A stretch of DNA of 64,000 nt from Woeseiaceae bacterium (GCA_028822065.1 JAPKEL010000006.1:1-64000); one strand, 5' to 3'; counted from the stretch's first letter, positions 46,387 to 58,086 are shown. Made by a program: numbers and translations. Notes: generated from the letters alone by a model not told the origin.

Positions 46387-48306
46387 ATGTTAGCTATGCA
46401 TACACATAAAAAGTTTGATGTAATAGTTATTGGCGGCGGCCATGCTGGTACTGAAGCAGCTTTGGCATCGGCAAGAGCTGGCGCTAATACACTATTAGTC
46501 ACTCATAAACTTTCCACGTTAGGCCAAATGAGTTGTAATCCTGCTATTGGTGGAATTGGCAAAGGACATTTAACCAAAGAAGTCGATGCTCTTGGTGGCG
46601 CTATGGCGCAAGCAATTGATGCAGCTGGAATTCAATTTAGAACATTAAATGCTAGCAAGGGTCCTGCTGTTCGTGCGACACGCGCCCAGGCTGATAGGGA
46701 ATTATATAGAGCAGCAATCCAAAGAATTCTGACTGTTCAAAAGAATTTAACTTTGCACGAAAACAGCGTGGAAGATCTCTTGATTGATGGCGATAAAATT
46801 ATAGGAGTGCAAACAAAAGATACCGATAATTTTTATGCAAAGTGTGTGGTCTTAACTAGCGGAACTTTTTTAGGCGGTAAAATATTACGCGGTCAATATT
46901 CTGAACAAGGTGGTAGGGCGGGTGACGCCCCTGCAAATAAATTAGCAGCACATATTCGAAGCCTGCCATTTAAAGTTAATCGATTAAAAACAGGTACGCC
47001 TCCACGCTTGCATAAGGACAGCCTTAATTATGATCTTATGCTGAGCCAGCCCGGAGATAACCCTTGCCCAGTGTTTTCTTATCTTGGTCGCAGAAATGAA
47101 CATCCCGAACAGTTGCTTTGTCATATTACAAAAACCACAGAAAAAACCCATCAAATTATACGCCGAGAAATACACCAATCTCCCATGTTCAGCGGCTTAA
47201 TAAAGGGAGTGGGCCCAAGATATTGCCCATCAATAGAAGATAAAGTCGTTCGTTTTGCAGATAAAAATTCGCACCAAATTTTTGTTGAGCCCGAAGGACA
47301 TAATTCAAATGAAATATATCCAAACGGAATATCAACAAGCTTGCCAGAAGAAGTTCAAATTGATTTTGTCCGTTCAATCATTGGCTTTGAAAATGCCATC
47401 ATTACTCAACCAGGCTATGCAATAGAGTATGATTTTTTGGATCCTCGTGATTTAAAGCTTACGCTTGAAACGAAGCCAATATCAGGTTTATTTCTTGCAG
47501 GGCAAATCAATGGCACTACCGGCTATGAAGAAGCTGCTGCGCAGGGATTAATTGCTGGCCTTAACGCTCAAAGAAAAGCCCATGAGCAAGACCCATGGCA
47601 CCCTCTAAGACAAAATTCATATATGGGTGTTTTGATAGATGATTTAACCACACGGGGAGTTACTGAGCCTTATAGGATGTTTACTAGCCGAGCAGAGCAC
47701 AGGTTATTATTACGCGAAGATAACGCAGATAAAAGATTGACTACAATAGGTCGAAAATTAAATTTGGTTGATGATCATCGATGGAAAGTTTTCAATAAAA
47801 AGATGGCTGCTGCTGAAAAAGAACAAGTAAGGATGCAGTCCATTTTTATTCGAAAAAAAGATTTAACAGAAGCTGATATCAAGATAATAGGCTCAAAGTA
47901 TAAAAAAGAAACAACAGCGGCTGACCTCTTAAAAAGGCCATTCTTTTCTCATAAAATAGTAACTTCCATTTCTATAGTGGGACCTGCTGCTTGGAATCAA
48001 GACAGTCTCGAAGATGAAATTATCGAACAAATACAATTGCACCTTGAGGCTCAAGCAAAATATGCAGGATATATAGAGCGACAAGATCGTGAGATAATTA
48101 AAAACGCAAAACAGGAGACATTGGTTTTGCCTAAGGATATTAACTATGAGTTAGTTCATGGGCTATCTAACGAAGCTCGTCAAAGACTCCAAGTTAACCT
48201 TCCTGAGACATTGGGGCAAGCCTCAAGAATGGAAGGCATCACACCTGCCGCGATCTCCTTGTTACTTATACATTTGAAAAAAAGATACTTAGATAAAACT
48301 GCATAA
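46387..48306 (+). CDS. mnmG: tRNA uridine-5-carboxymethylaminomethyl modification enzyme MnmG
   Basis: The FAD-dependent partner of MnmE. The 639 residues start with [21 protein letters not shown] (FAD-binding loop) and contain [50 protein letters not shown] and [14 protein letters not shown]. The C-terminal helical part includes [31 protein letters not shown] second Met at residue 4 could also be the start. In most relatives rsmG follows directly; here five metabolic genes intervene. Confidence 0.97.
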   Translation: MLAMHTHKKFDVIVIGGGHAGTEAALASARAGANTLLVTHKLSTLGQMSCNPAIGGIGKGHLTKEVDALGGAMAQAIDAAGIQFRTLNASKGPAVRATRAQADRELYRAAIQRILTVQKNLTLHENSVEDLLIDGDKIIGVQTKDTDNFYAKCVVLTSGTFLGGKILRGQYSEQGGRAGDAPANKLAAHIRSLPFKVNRLKTGTPPRLHKDSLNYDLMLSQPGDNPCPVFSYLGRRNEHPEQLLCHITKTTEKTHQIIRREIHQSPMFSGLIKGVGPRYCPSIEDKVVRFADKNSHQIFVEPEGHNSNEIYPNGISTSLPEEVQIDFVRSIIGFENAIITQPGYAIEYDFLDPRDLKLTLETKPISGLFLAGQINGTTGYEEAAAQGLIAGLNAQRKAHEQDPWHPLRQNSYMGVLIDDLTTRGVTEPYRMFTSRAEHRLLLREDNADKRLTTIGRKLNLVDDHRWKVFNKKMAAAEKEQVRMQSIFIRKKDLTEADIKIIGSKYKKETTAADLLKRPFFSHKIVTSISIVGPAAWNQDSLEDEIIEQIQLHLEAQAKYAGYIERQDREIIKNAKQETLVLPKDINYELVHGLSNEARQRLQVNLPETLGQASRMEGITPAAISLLLIHLKKRYLDKTA

Positions 48307-48338
48307 AACTTGTTAAGGAAATTATTTAAAATTCCACG

Positions 48339-49265
48339 ATGATAAGTGAAGATATTGTAACTATAGATACTAATTTCGTAAGACCTTGTTTAGGTGCAAG
48401 CCATTTAATAATTGAAAATGGTCATGCGGCTTTTGTAGATGCAGGCACAAATCATAGTGTTCCTTATCTATTAAAATCATTAAAGCAAAATAACTTAGAT
48501 GTTGCAGATGTGAGCTATCTGTTTATCACACATGTTCATTTGGATCATGCGGGCGGTGCTGGGAAGTTAATGCAGTATCTACCAAATGCGAAGTTAGTCA
48601 TCCATCCTAGGGGCGCAAGACATTTGCAGGAGCCGTCAAGGCTTGTTGAAAGCGCCATTGGCGTATACGGAAAACAGGTATTTACGAACCTTTATGGGGA
48701 TATAACACCCGTACCTTTGAATAAAATGATTATCATAGAAGATCAGCAAATTTTAAAAATGCAGGGTAGAGTATTTTCTTGTTTTTATACAGAGGGCCAT
48801 GCTCGTCATCATTATTGTATCTTTGATGAAGCCATTAAGTCTGTTTTTGCGGGCGATAGTTTTGGAGTTTCTTATAGAGAACTGGATACGAGTTGCGGTG
48901 AATTCATCTTCCCCACAACATCCCCTACTCAGTTTGATCCTATTGAAGCGCATAAGGCAATTGATCAGATAGTAGCTTATCGTCCTAATGTAGTTTATTT
49001 GACACATTATAGTCGTGTCGATGCAATAGAGCGCCTCGCGAATGATTTACATAGTTCGATCGATATGTTTGTTAAAATTGCCATGGAGCATAAAAATTCA
49101 AAACACAGAACTACTGCAATTCGTACTGCAATGGCTGAATATCTCGTTGAGGCATTATTTTCACATAAATGTAATTTTACGAAACATGAAATAAATAAAA
49201 TGTTAGCAGTAGATATAAAAGTTAATACAATGGGGCTAGAGTGTTGGTTAGATCAAAGTAATTAA
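48339..49265 (+). CDS. Metallo-beta-lactamase-fold hydrolase of unknown substrate
   Basis: The 308-residue protein has the zinc-binding motif THVHLDHAGG near 65-74, further metal-ligand regions (TEGHARHHYC and FAGDSFGVSY), and a late YLTHYS. The first 215 residues are the MBL domain; the rest is helical. No close functional family is recognisable by eye. It lies 32 bases after mnmG and 18 bases before acuI, co-directional with the prp genes. A role in thioester or ester hydrolysis within that pathway is possible but unproven. Confidence 0.85.
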   Translation: MISEDIVTIDTNFVRPCLGASHLIIENGHAAFVDAGTNHSVPYLLKSLKQNNLDVADVSYLFITHVHLDHAGGAGKLMQYLPNAKLVIHPRGARHLQEPSRLVESAIGVYGKQVFTNLYGDITPVPLNKMIIIEDQQILKMQGRVFSCFYTEGHARHHYCIFDEAIKSVFAGDSFGVSYRELDTSCGEFIFPTTSPTQFDPIEAHKAIDQIVAYRPNVVYLTHYSRVDAIERLANDLHSSIDMFVKIAMEHKNSKHRTTAIRTAMAEYLVEALFSHKCNFTKHEINKMLAVDIKVNTMGLECWLDQSN

Positions 49266-49282
49266 AGTCAACAGAGGATAAA

Positions 49283-50272
49283 ATGAGAAAATTTCGTGCA
49301 TTTCAAATTAATGAGAATGATCAACAGATTACTGGGGCATTTAACAATATAAATATTAGTGATCTTAATGATGGCGATGTAGTTATTAAGGTTACGCATT
49401 CAACGATTAATTATAAGGATGCTTTGGCAGCCACGGGCAAAGGAAGGATTCTTAGACGTTATCCATTGGTTGGTGGCATTGATTTAGCTGGAATAGTTGA
49501 ACAAAGCGCAACAACAAAATTTAAGCAAGGTGATTGTGTGTTGGTTAATGGTTGCGGTTTGAGCGAAACTCGGGATGGTGGATACGCGGAATACGCTAGA
49601 GTAAATAAGGATTCGGTTATATTGATCCCAGAAAATATGAGCGCTTATGAAGTGATGCAAATTGGTACGGCTGGTTATACGGCAGCACTTGCAATTCACC
49701 GTATGGAACAAAACGGACAGACCCCCAAAAGCGGACCAATATTAGTTACTGGCGCTTCGGGTGGCGTGGGAAGCGTTGCCATTAATATGCTCTCATCAAA
49801 AGGATATGAGGTCGTCGCTTTGACCGGTAAAACAGACAAGCTGGATTACTTAAAAACCATTGGAGCACATCGGGTATTAATGCGAGATGATCTTGATTAT
49901 GGAAAGCGGCCGCTTGAAAAAGCTGTTTGGGGTGGAGCAATTGATAATCTAGGCGGTGATACGCTCACTTGGTTAACACGAACAGTAAAATACAGTGGAA
50001 ATATTGCTTGTATAGGTTTAGCAGCAAGCTATAAATTAGAAACTACAGTAATGCCGTTAATATTACGTGCGGTGAATTTGCTGGGCATTAATTCGGTAGA
50101 TACTCCAAGAGATTTAAGGCTAGAGGTATGGAAGAGAATTGGTAGCGACCTTTTTCCAAAGCAACTGGATACAATAGCGCCAAATATGATTAGCTTTGAT
50201 GAATTACCCCAAGCTTTTGATGCATTTATTGAGGGAACTGTGACGGGCCGTATAGTCGTAAAAATACAATAA
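49283..50272 (+). CDS. acuI: Acryloyl-CoA reductase (AcuI/YhdH family)
   Basis: A zinc-independent MDR enzyme that reduces toxic acryloyl-CoA to propionyl-CoA with NADPH. The 329 residues match YhdH/AcuI along the whole length: STINYKDALAATGKGRI, YPLVGGIDLAGIV, NADP-binding TGASGGVGSVAINML, and VWGGAIDNLGGDTL. The gene precedes prpB-prpC-prpD, so its product propionyl-CoA would flow straight into the methylcitrate cycle. In DMSP-degrading marine bacteria acuI has this role. The present link to DMSP is only inferred. Confidence 0.92.
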   Translation: MRKFRAFQINENDQQITGAFNNINISDLNDGDVVIKVTHSTINYKDALAATGKGRILRRYPLVGGIDLAGIVEQSATTKFKQGDCVLVNGCGLSETRDGGYAEYARVNKDSVILIPENMSAYEVMQIGTAGYTAALAIHRMEQNGQTPKSGPILVTGASGGVGSVAINMLSSKGYEVVALTGKTDKLDYLKTIGAHRVLMRDDLDYGKRPLEKAVWGGAIDNLGGDTLTWLTRTVKYSGNIACIGLAASYKLETTVMPLILRAVNLLGINSVDTPRDLRLEVWKRIGSDLFPKQLDTIAPNMISFDELPQAFDAFIEGTVTGRIVVKIQ

Positions 50273-50395
50273 TAAAAGCGTAAGTAATGCTTGAAATTAT
50301 AATAGAGAGCAAAAGAATATTAAGATATTGGAAAATAGCTATCACTTAGCTTAGATTTAAATTCCTCTCTCTGTACAAGAAAATAGGAGTGATGT

Positions 50396-51292
50396 ATGTC
50401 TCAAACATTCTGGGATGCACTAAAAAAAGAACAACCATTGCAAGTCGTTGGCACAATAAATGCTTATGCTGCATTACTGGCTAAAAAAGCTGGCTTTAGA
50501 GCGATATATTTGTCTGGTGCCGGTGTGGCGAATCATTCTTTTGGATTGCCTGATCTTGCAATGACGACATTGAATGATGTTTGTGAGGATATAAGGCGGA
50601 TTACATTTTCTTGTGATTTACCTTTACTGGTAGATGCTGATACTGGCTGGGGAAATGCATTCATGATTGGTAGAACTGTTCGTGAAATGTCGCGTGCTGG
50701 GGCTGCTGGATGTCATATTGAGGATCAAGTTTCAGCTAAAAGATGCGGCCATAGACCAGGAAAAATGCTTGTTTCATCTGAAGAAATGACAGACAGAATA
50801 AAAGCGGCTGTAGATGCTAGAACAAATCAATCATTTGTGATTATGGCCCGTACTGATGCACATGCAGCAGAGGGGCAGCTTGCCGCAATAGATAGGGCCC
50901 AAGCTTATGTTGATGCTGGAGCAGATATGATATTTGCCGAAGCATTAACCACGCTTGATGAATATAAGCAATTTACATCAGCCATAGATGTCCCAGTGCT
51001 CGCTAATTTAACTGAATTTGGTTTGACGCCGTTATTTACAGTAAACGAGTTGGCGAGGGCCGGAATAGATATTGCTTTATATCCTTTGTCAGCAAGCCGT
51101 GCTATGTCTTATGCTGCCGAAACAGTTTATAAGGAAATTAAAAACCAAGGAACACAAAAACACATTACTGATAGCATGCAAGCTAGATCAGAGCTATATG
51201 AAACCCTTAAATATCATGAGTACGAGGAAAAATTAGATACATTGTTTACTGAACAAGGAGCTAGCAAAGACAAAAACGAACAAGAAAATTAA
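50396..51292 (+). CDS. prpB: 2-methylisocitrate lyase
   Basis: Cleaves 2-methylisocitrate to pyruvate and succinate, the last step of the methylcitrate cycle. The 298 residues contain [11 protein letters not shown] (80-90), GCHIEDQV and the catalytic loop KRCGHRPGK with Cys117. The KRCGH form is shared by the isocitrate lyase/PEP mutase superfamily members of PrpB type. GGAG precedes the ATG. The 123-base gap after acuI may contain a promoter, though none is convincing. prpC follows after 19 bases. Confidence 0.95.
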   Translation: MSQTFWDALKKEQPLQVVGTINAYAALLAKKAGFRAIYLSGAGVANHSFGLPDLAMTTLNDVCEDIRRITFSCDLPLLVDADTGWGNAFMIGRTVREMSRAGAAGCHIEDQVSAKRCGHRPGKMLVSSEEMTDRIKAAVDARTNQSFVIMARTDAHAAEGQLAAIDRAQAYVDAGADMIFAEALTTLDEYKQFTSAIDVPVLANLTEFGLTPLFTVNELARAGIDIALYPLSASRAMSYAAETVYKEIKNQGTQKHITDSMQARSELYETLKYHEYEEKLDTLFTEQGASKDKNEQEN

Positions 51293-51311
51293 TACAGTCT
51301 AAGGAAAAAAT

Positions 51312-52439
51312 ATGATCGATAAGAAAAAAGTAGGGGGACTAGCAGGGATATCTGCTGGAGAGACAGCATTATGTACGGTAGGAAAAGAAGGGGCGGGCCT
51401 GACATATCGAGGGTATGATATTTATGATTTAGCAGAAAACGCGACTTTTGAGGAAGTCGCTTACTTATTATTAAGAGGAAAATTACCTAATAAAATCGAA
51501 CTGGATAATTATATTTCTCGTTTAAAAAATATGCGAGACTTGCCCGATCAATTAAAAACTGTATTAGAGATGACTCCTAAAGAATCGCATCCAATGGATG
51601 TTTTAAGAACGGGTGTTTCGTTTCTTGGCAATATAGAGCCTGAGTCAAAAGAGTTTAGTAATCAGGCTACGATTGCAGATCGATTATTAGCTTCTTTGCC
51701 CTCAATGTTACTGTATTGGCATCGGTTTCATCAAGATGGAAAAAAGATAAATGTTGCAACAGATGACGATAGTGTTTCTGGACATTTCTTGCATATGTTA
51801 CATGATGCCCCCCCTTCAGAGCTGCATCGTAAGACCTTAGATACCACACTAATTTTATATGCAGAGCATGAATTTAATGCCTCCACTTTCACGGGCCGCG
51901 TTATTACAGCAACACTTTCAGATATGTATTCTGCTGTTACCGGTGCTATTGGGGCCTTGAGAGGCGCGTTGCACGGCGGCGCTAATGAAGCCGCCATGGA
52001 GCTTATCGAACAATATGATACTGCTGATCAAGCTTCTAAAGGCGTTTTCTCTCTATTAGAAAAAAAGCAAAAAATAATGGGATTTGGACACCGTGTTTAT
52101 ACCACATCAGATCCACGCAACAGCATTAATAAAGGAATGTCAAAGATACTTTCAGCAGAGACGGGTGATAAAAAACTTTATGCTATTTCAGAAGCAATTG
52201 AAACAGTAATGTGGAATGAGAAAAAATTATTTGCCAATGCAGACTTTTTTGCGGCGAGCGTTTATCATTTTATGGGAATTCCAACATATTTATTTACACC
52301 AATATTTGTTTGTTCTCGAATAACGGGATGGGCTGCTCATATCATGGAACAAAGAGCAAATAATAAATTAATTCGTCCAGCGGCAGAGTATATCGGCCCC
52401 AACTTACAGGCATGGCTGCCGATTGACAGGCGATCATAA
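51312..52439 (+). CDS. prpC: 2-methylcitrate synthase
   Basis: Joins propionyl-CoA and oxaloacetate to 2-methylcitrate. The 375-residue citrate-synthase fold lacks the N-terminal domain of the hexameric TCA enzyme encoded at 0.2-1.5 kb. Active-site segments are [27 protein letters not shown] and the C-terminal ANADFFAASVYHFMGIP and FVCSRITGWAAHIMEQR. The length and the prpB/prpD context define it as PrpC rather than a second GltA. Confidence 0.95.
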   Translation: MIDKKKVGGLAGISAGETALCTVGKEGAGLTYRGYDIYDLAENATFEEVAYLLLRGKLPNKIELDNYISRLKNMRDLPDQLKTVLEMTPKESHPMDVLRTGVSFLGNIEPESKEFSNQATIADRLLASLPSMLLYWHRFHQDGKKINVATDDDSVSGHFLHMLHDAPPSELHRKTLDTTLILYAEHEFNASTFTGRVITATLSDMYSAVTGAIGALRGALHGGANEAAMELIEQYDTADQASKGVFSLLEKKQKIMGFGHRVYTTSDPRNSINKGMSKILSAETGDKKLYAISEAIETVMWNEKKLFANADFFAASVYHFMGIPTYLFTPIFVCSRITGWAAHIMEQRANNKLIRPAAEYIGPNLQAWLPIDRRS

Positions 52440-52489
52440 ATACCACAAAACCCTTGAATTGTAGTTGTTAATATTCTTTTGGAGATTCT

Positions 52490-53938
52490 ATGTCACAGTT
52501 AGATATTCGTGCTGCTCACAGGGCAGAGCCAGACGAAGTATTAGTTAAAATTGCAGAATATGTATGTTCTGATAAAGAGCATTCAGAACTGGCTTACGAA
52601 ACAGCTCAATATTGTTTAATGGATACACTTGCGTGTGGATTTCAAGCCTTAGACTATCCAGCTTGTACAAAAATGATGGGGCCTATTGTGCCAGGCGCTA
52701 CTTTGACGGGAGGCGCCAGAGTGCCTGGCACTTCTTTCGAGCTTGAGCCGGTCATGGCCGCCTTTAATATTGGCACAATGATTAGATGGCTCGATTTTAA
52801 CGATACGTGGTTGGCCGCTGAATGGGGTCACCCCTCAGATAATCTTGGCGGTATTCTTGCAGCGTCAGATTATTTAAGCCGTCAAGCGCGAGCACAAGGT
52901 AAAACGATCTTGTGCATGAAAGACGTGCTTGATGCGATGATAAAAGCACATGAAATCCAAGGGATTTTAGCGCTTGAAAATAGCTTTAACAGAGTAGGTT
53001 TAGACCATGTCTTGTTGGTTAGAGTTGCTTCTACAGCTGTCGTTACAAAGATGCTTGGCGGTAATAGAGAACAAGTTATTAATGCCGTATCAAATGCTTG
53101 GATTGATGGCGGTGCATTAAGAACTTATCGCCACGCCCCTAATACTGGTTCTAGAAAGAGCTGGGCTGCCGGTGACGCGACCAGTCGAGCAACACGTCTT
53201 GCTTACATTGCAATGTCAAATGAAATGGGCTATCCGTCTGCCTTATCAGCAAAGACCTGGGGCTTTTATGATGTCTTATTTAAGGGGCAAGCATTTAAAA
53301 TTGAGAGGGAATTTAGTGCTTATGTAATGGAAAATATTTTATTTAAGATTTCCTATCCAGCAGAATTTCATGCGCAAACTGCTGTGGAGGCGGCCATGCA
53401 ACTGCATCCAAAAATAAAAGATAGGCTTAATGATATTCAATCTATAGTCATTGATACCCAAGAAGCTGGTATGAGAATTATAGACAAAACTGGCCCATTA
53501 GATAACCCAGCAGATCGCGATCACTGTATTCAATATATGGCAGCTATTCCATTATTATTTGGTAGGTTAACTGCCGCTGATTACGAAGATGATATAGCTG
53601 CTAACCCCATTATTGATGAATTGCGTGCCAAGATGAAAGTCAGAGAAAAAAAATCCTTTACTGCCGATTATTTTAATCCAAACAAAAGATACATAGGGAA
53701 TGCAATTCAAATATTCTTTAAAGATGGCTCTAAAACAGAGTGCGTTAGTATTGATTTCCCAATCGGTCATCGCGAACGACGGCAAGAAGGCATACCCGTG
53801 CTAAAGAAAAAATTCCAATCCAGCATTCAACATAAATTACGCGATAAACAATGGACGACATTAAATGAAGTATTTATTGATAAAGAGCGTTTTGAAAAAA
53901 TGCCTGTAGATGAATTTATGTCTTTATTAGTGGTCTAG
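52490..53938 (+). CDS. prpD: 2-methylcitrate dehydratase
   Basis: Dehydrates 2-methylcitrate to 2-methyl-cis-aconitate. The 482 residues belong to the MmgE/PrpD family, with [30 protein letters not shown] near the start and [16 protein letters not shown] and [22 protein letters not shown] later. GGAG (52481-52484) precedes the ATG by 5 bases. Neither acnD/prpF nor prpR is present. A housekeeping aconitase would be needed for the hydration step. rsmG follows after 18 bases. Confidence 0.95.
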   Translation: MSQLDIRAAHRAEPDEVLVKIAEYVCSDKEHSELAYETAQYCLMDTLACGFQALDYPACTKMMGPIVPGATLTGGARVPGTSFELEPVMAAFNIGTMIRWLDFNDTWLAAEWGHPSDNLGGILAASDYLSRQARAQGKTILCMKDVLDAMIKAHEIQGILALENSFNRVGLDHVLLVRVASTAVVTKMLGGNREQVINAVSNAWIDGGALRTYRHAPNTGSRKSWAAGDATSRATRLAYIAMSNEMGYPSALSAKTWGFYDVLFKGQAFKIEREFSAYVMENILFKISYPAEFHAQTAVEAAMQLHPKIKDRLNDIQSIVIDTQEAGMRIIDKTGPLDNPADRDHCIQYMAAIPLLFGRLTAADYEDDIAANPIIDELRAKMKVREKKSFTADYFNPNKRYIGNAIQIFFKDGSKTECVSIDFPIGHRERRQEGIPVLKKKFQSSIQHKLRDKQWTTLNEVFIDKERFEKMPVDEFMSLLVV

Positions 53939-53956
53939 TGAATTACAATTATTGTC

Positions 53957-54613
53957 ATGGTGAACAAAATTTCTAATAACATAGAAGACAAACTTCGTTG
54001 TGGTTTGAGAGATCTAAATGAGGTTTTGTCTGAGGATAAAATAGAAAAACTGATAGTTTTGATCGAAGAATTGGAGCGTTGGAACCAAAAATTTAATTTA
54101 ACTGCGATACGTTCAATAGAAGACATGGTGAGCGGCCATTTGTTGGATAGTCTTTCGGTGAGGCCTTTTCTTCATGGGCAATTAATCATTGATGTAGGCA
54201 CAGGGGCAGGCTTTCCCGGCCTTCCTTTGGCTGTTGTTGATCCTGACTTAGATTTTATATTGTTGGACAGCAACGGAAAGAAAGTAGGATTTATTAAGCA
54301 TGTAATTAATTTATTAGATATAAATAACGCTCAAGCAATAAAAAAACGTGCTGAAGACTATGTTCCAGCTAGTGGTTTTGATACTGTAATTGCTAGAGCG
54401 TTGACAGATATTCCAAACTTGATTGCTTTAACTGAGCATTTGCTTGTAAAGCAAGGCATGATAATTTCTTTAAAAGGAAAAAATCCAATTAAAGAATTAA
54501 AGAAAATTCCAAAATTTTGGAAATATTCTGTATCTAAAGTCATAGTTCCAGGATTAGAGAAACATGAGAGACATATTATCTCGTTACAAAATTTAAAAAA
54601 TGAAATTACATGA
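53957..54613 (+). CDS. rsmG: 16S rRNA (guanine-527-N7) methyltransferase RsmG
   Basis: Methylates G527 in the 530 loop of 16S rRNA; its loss gives low-level streptomycin resistance. The 218 residues carry the family hallmarks LERWNQKFNLTAIR, HLLDSLSV, the SAM motif IDVGTGAGFPGLPLAV, and ALTDIPNLIALTEHLL. Its TGA stop overlaps the parA ATG (ATGA). The usual neighbour mnmG is 5.6 kb upstream because of the acuI-prp block. Confidence 0.96.
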   Translation: MVNKISNNIEDKLRCGLRDLNEVLSEDKIEKLIVLIEELERWNQKFNLTAIRSIEDMVSGHLLDSLSVRPFLHGQLIIDVGTGAGFPGLPLAVVDPDLDFILLDSNGKKVGFIKHVINLLDINNAQAIKKRAEDYVPASGFDTVIARALTDIPNLIALTEHLLVKQGMIISLKGKNPIKELKKIPKFWKYSVSKVIVPGLEKHERHIISLQNLKNEIT

Positions 54614-55395
54614 TTAATATACTTGCAATAGCAAATCAAAAGGGTGGCGTTGGTAAAACGACTACATGCGTTAATCTAGCGGCATCTCTAGCTGCGACAA
54701 AACGACGTGTTCTTCTTGTAGACATGGACCCTCAGGGCAATGCAACCATGGGGTGTGGTATCGAAAAGAGCGATTTAGAGCTCACAGCATGCGATGTTTT
54801 ATTGGGCGACGCTAAAGCCACAGAAGCCATTCTTCCGGTCCCTGAAGGTGACTTTGATTTGTTACCTGGCAATGAAGAGTTGACCTTGGCGGAAGTTAAA
54901 TTGCTACAAGAAATCGGCCGTGAAATGCGATTGCGACAAGCAATACAACTCATAAAAGATCAGTATGACTATATTTTAATTGATTGCCCGCCTTCAATTA
55001 ACATGCTCACAGTTAATGCTCTTACTGCAGCAGATGGTGTGTTAATACCAATGCAATGTGAATATTATGCGCTTGAAGGCCTTACCTCTTTAATTAAAAC
55101 AATTGATCAGGTTAATAAGACGGTTAATCCAAGATTAGAAATTTATGGTTTATTAAGAACGATGGTTGATCATCGTATTAACTTATCTAACGAAGTTTCA
55201 GAGCAATTAATCGATCATTTTGGCGACAAGGTATTTCGAACAGTTGTGCCAAGAAATGTAACTTTAGCGGAAGCACCAAGCTTTGGTCGACCTGTTTTAT
55301 TTCATGATCGTAAATCAAGAGGTGCTCTTGCTTACTTAGCGTTGGCCGGAGAAATGTTAAGAAGAGGGGATGAGGCGACCCAAGCTCCTGCCTGA
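54610..55395 (+). CDS. parA: Chromosome partitioning ATPase ParA (Soj)
   Basis: A Walker-type ATPase that moves ParB-parS complexes apart after replication. The 261 residues begin MINILAIANQKGGVGKTTTCVNLAASLA with the deviant Walker A motif, followed by LLVDMDPQGNATMG and YILIDCPPSINML. There is no N-terminal HTH, so it is the chromosomal small ParA type. It is translationally coupled to rsmG and followed by parB after 62 bases. Confidence 0.97.
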   Translation: MINILAIANQKGGVGKTTTCVNLAASLAATKRRVLLVDMDPQGNATMGCGIEKSDLELTACDVLLGDAKATEAILPVPEGDFDLLPGNEELTLAEVKLLQEIGREMRLRQAIQLIKDQYDYILIDCPPSINMLTVNALTAADGVLIPMQCEYYALEGLTSLIKTIDQVNKTVNPRLEIYGLLRTMVDHRINLSNEVSEQLIDHFGDKVFRTVVPRNVTLAEAPSFGRPVLFHDRKSRGALAYLALAGEMLRRGDEATQAPA

Positions 55396-55457
55396 TTAAT
55401 TAGAGCGCTTAATAAATAACTTAATATGGGAACTAATGGTTAAAATATGATGATCAA

Positions 55458-56339
55458 ATGACGACAAAAAAAAGACTTGGTAGAGGTTTAGATGCCCTTC
55501 TTGGTGCAGTTGACCAGAATACTGGTACAACTAAGAATCAAAAGACTGAAGCGACTTTAAGAAAAGTTCCTATAGATCAGCTTCAAAGAGGACAATATCA
55601 GCCTAGATTTGATATGCGAAAAGAAGCGCTGGAAGAACTAGCTAATTCAATAAAATCTCAAGGCATTGTTCAACCGATTGTTATTCGACAATTGCACAGT
55701 CAAACCGATAGTAAATATGAGATTATTGCCGGAGAAAGACGTTGGCGCGCTGCTCAAATAGCTGGCCTGAGCGAAGTGCCTGCAGTTATTAGAGATATTC
55801 CAGACGCCGACGCTATTGCGATATCTTTAATTGAGAACATACAGCGTGAAGATTTAAATCCATTAGAGGAGGCGCGGGCTTTAGATAGATTAATCAGAGA
55901 GTTTGATCTTACGCACCAAGAAGCCGCAGATGCCGTTGGCAGATCTAGAGCAGCTGTCAGTAATTTATTGAGACTCATGGATTTGCCAGAAACAATAGCT
56001 ACTTTATTGATCGCTCGAAAGATAGATATGGGTCATGCACGCGCTTTGTTAGCTATACAAGATGCATCACAACAAATCACCGTTGCTCTATTAATAGTGA
56101 AAAAATCTCTCTCAGTAAGGGCAACTGAAAAGTATATTCGCAATTTTAATGGGGCGAACAAAACGAATAGTACTTCTAGAGCTCATTCTAATCCTGATAT
56201 AAAAAGACTCGAGATAGAAGTTGCTGAAAAATTAGGCGCCAAGCTTTTTATTGAACATAAAGCAAAAGGAAATGGCAGAATAGTTATAAATTATAATAAT
56301 CTGGATGAGCTCGAAGGAATACTAGAGCATATAAAGTAG
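55458..56339 (+). CDS. parB: Chromosome partitioning protein ParB
   Basis: A CTP-dependent clamp that loads at parS and spreads. The 293 residues start KKRLGRGLDALLG, the segment that stimulates ParA. They continue with the CTPase motif IIAGERRWRAAQIAG, IENIQREDLNPLEEARAL, and the HTH region LTHQEAADAVGRSRAAVSNLLRLMDLP, which reads parS. A C-terminal dimer domain completes the protein. Its target sites are found inside recF at 38838 and 39450. Confidence 0.97.
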   Translation: MTTKKRLGRGLDALLGAVDQNTGTTKNQKTEATLRKVPIDQLQRGQYQPRFDMRKEALEELANSIKSQGIVQPIVIRQLHSQTDSKYEIIAGERRWRAAQIAGLSEVPAVIRDIPDADAIAISLIENIQREDLNPLEEARALDRLIREFDLTHQEAADAVGRSRAAVSNLLRLMDLPETIATLLIARKIDMGHARALLAIQDASQQITVALLIVKKSLSVRATEKYIRNFNGANKTNSTSRAHSNPDIKRLEIEVAEKLGAKLFIEHKAKGNGRIVINYNNLDELEGILEHIK

Positions 56340-56399
56340 TATTTTATTTAGATTGTTTTTAGTTGGTAAGAAAAAAAGTACAATATCAAAAGATCAACG

Positions 56400-56428
56400 T
56401 TGCCTTGTTGTTTCCACATAACTATAAT
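56400..56428 (+). promoter_or_regulatory. Putative sigma70 promoter of the atp operon
   Basis: TTGCCT (56400-56405), a 17-base spacer and a perfect TATAAT (56423-56428) give a start near 56435, about 65 bases before atpI. The 162-base parB-atpI gap contains nothing else I can name. Confidence 0.6.
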
Positions 56429-56501
56429 GCTGTTGCTAGCCAAGAACATAGATGAAAAATTTTGGAAGTAAACTCAAAATATTTAAGAAATTTATTTTTT
56501 A

Positions 56502-56900
56502 GTGCTGAATAATATTGTGCAAAAAAATAAAGGAAATTTGAAAAATAATAATGATGTTGGAATTATTAGAATTTTATTTTTACAAATAACCACAACATTT
56601 TTTTTGACGATAACCTTTTGGTTGTTTGATAATAAAATAACTGCTTATTCTTCACTTTTAGGCGGGCTATTGAGCATAATTCCAAATGTTTTTTTAGCAG
56701 CAAGATTAATTGCATCACCAACAAGTGCGAAAGAAGTTTTAAGAGCTGCTTATATTGGTGAAGCAGGAAAGGTGGTGTTAACTTTTCTATTATTTGGGTT
56801 GGTTTTTGTAATTGTAAAACCGTTAGACGCTAAGATACTTTTTATAAGCTTTATAGTTGTTCAGTTTGTAATAAGCATCGAGCTACTTCGCGGTAAATAA
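56502..56900 (+). CDS. atpI: ATP synthase assembly protein I
   Basis: A small membrane protein at the head of the atp operon, proposed to help assemble the c-ring. The 132-residue frame from GTG at 56502 contains about four membrane helices, with SSLLGGLLSIIPNVFLAARL typical of AtpI. The start is unsure: GTG 56502, GTG 56517 and TTG 56535 are all possible. None has a strong ribosome binding site, though AAGGA lies three bases ahead of the last. The identity rests on position and hydropathy more than on motifs. Confidence 0.85.
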   Translation: MLNNIVQKNKGNLKNNNDVGIIRILFLQITTTFFLTITFWLFDNKITAYSSLLGGLLSIIPNVFLAARLIASPTSAKEVLRAAYIGEAGKVVLTFLLFGLVFVIVKPLDAKILFISFIVVQFVISIELLRGK

Positions 56901-56918
56901 ATAATTATTGGTATATAA

Positions 56919-57782
<864 letters not shown>

Positions 57783-57792
57783 TTTTATTTGA

Positions 57793-58086
<294 letters not shown>

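Noticed and set aside
51312-52439. prpC as a duplicate TCA citrate synthase
   Set aside because: It lacks the N-terminal domain of the hexameric enzyme and is flanked by prpB and prpD.
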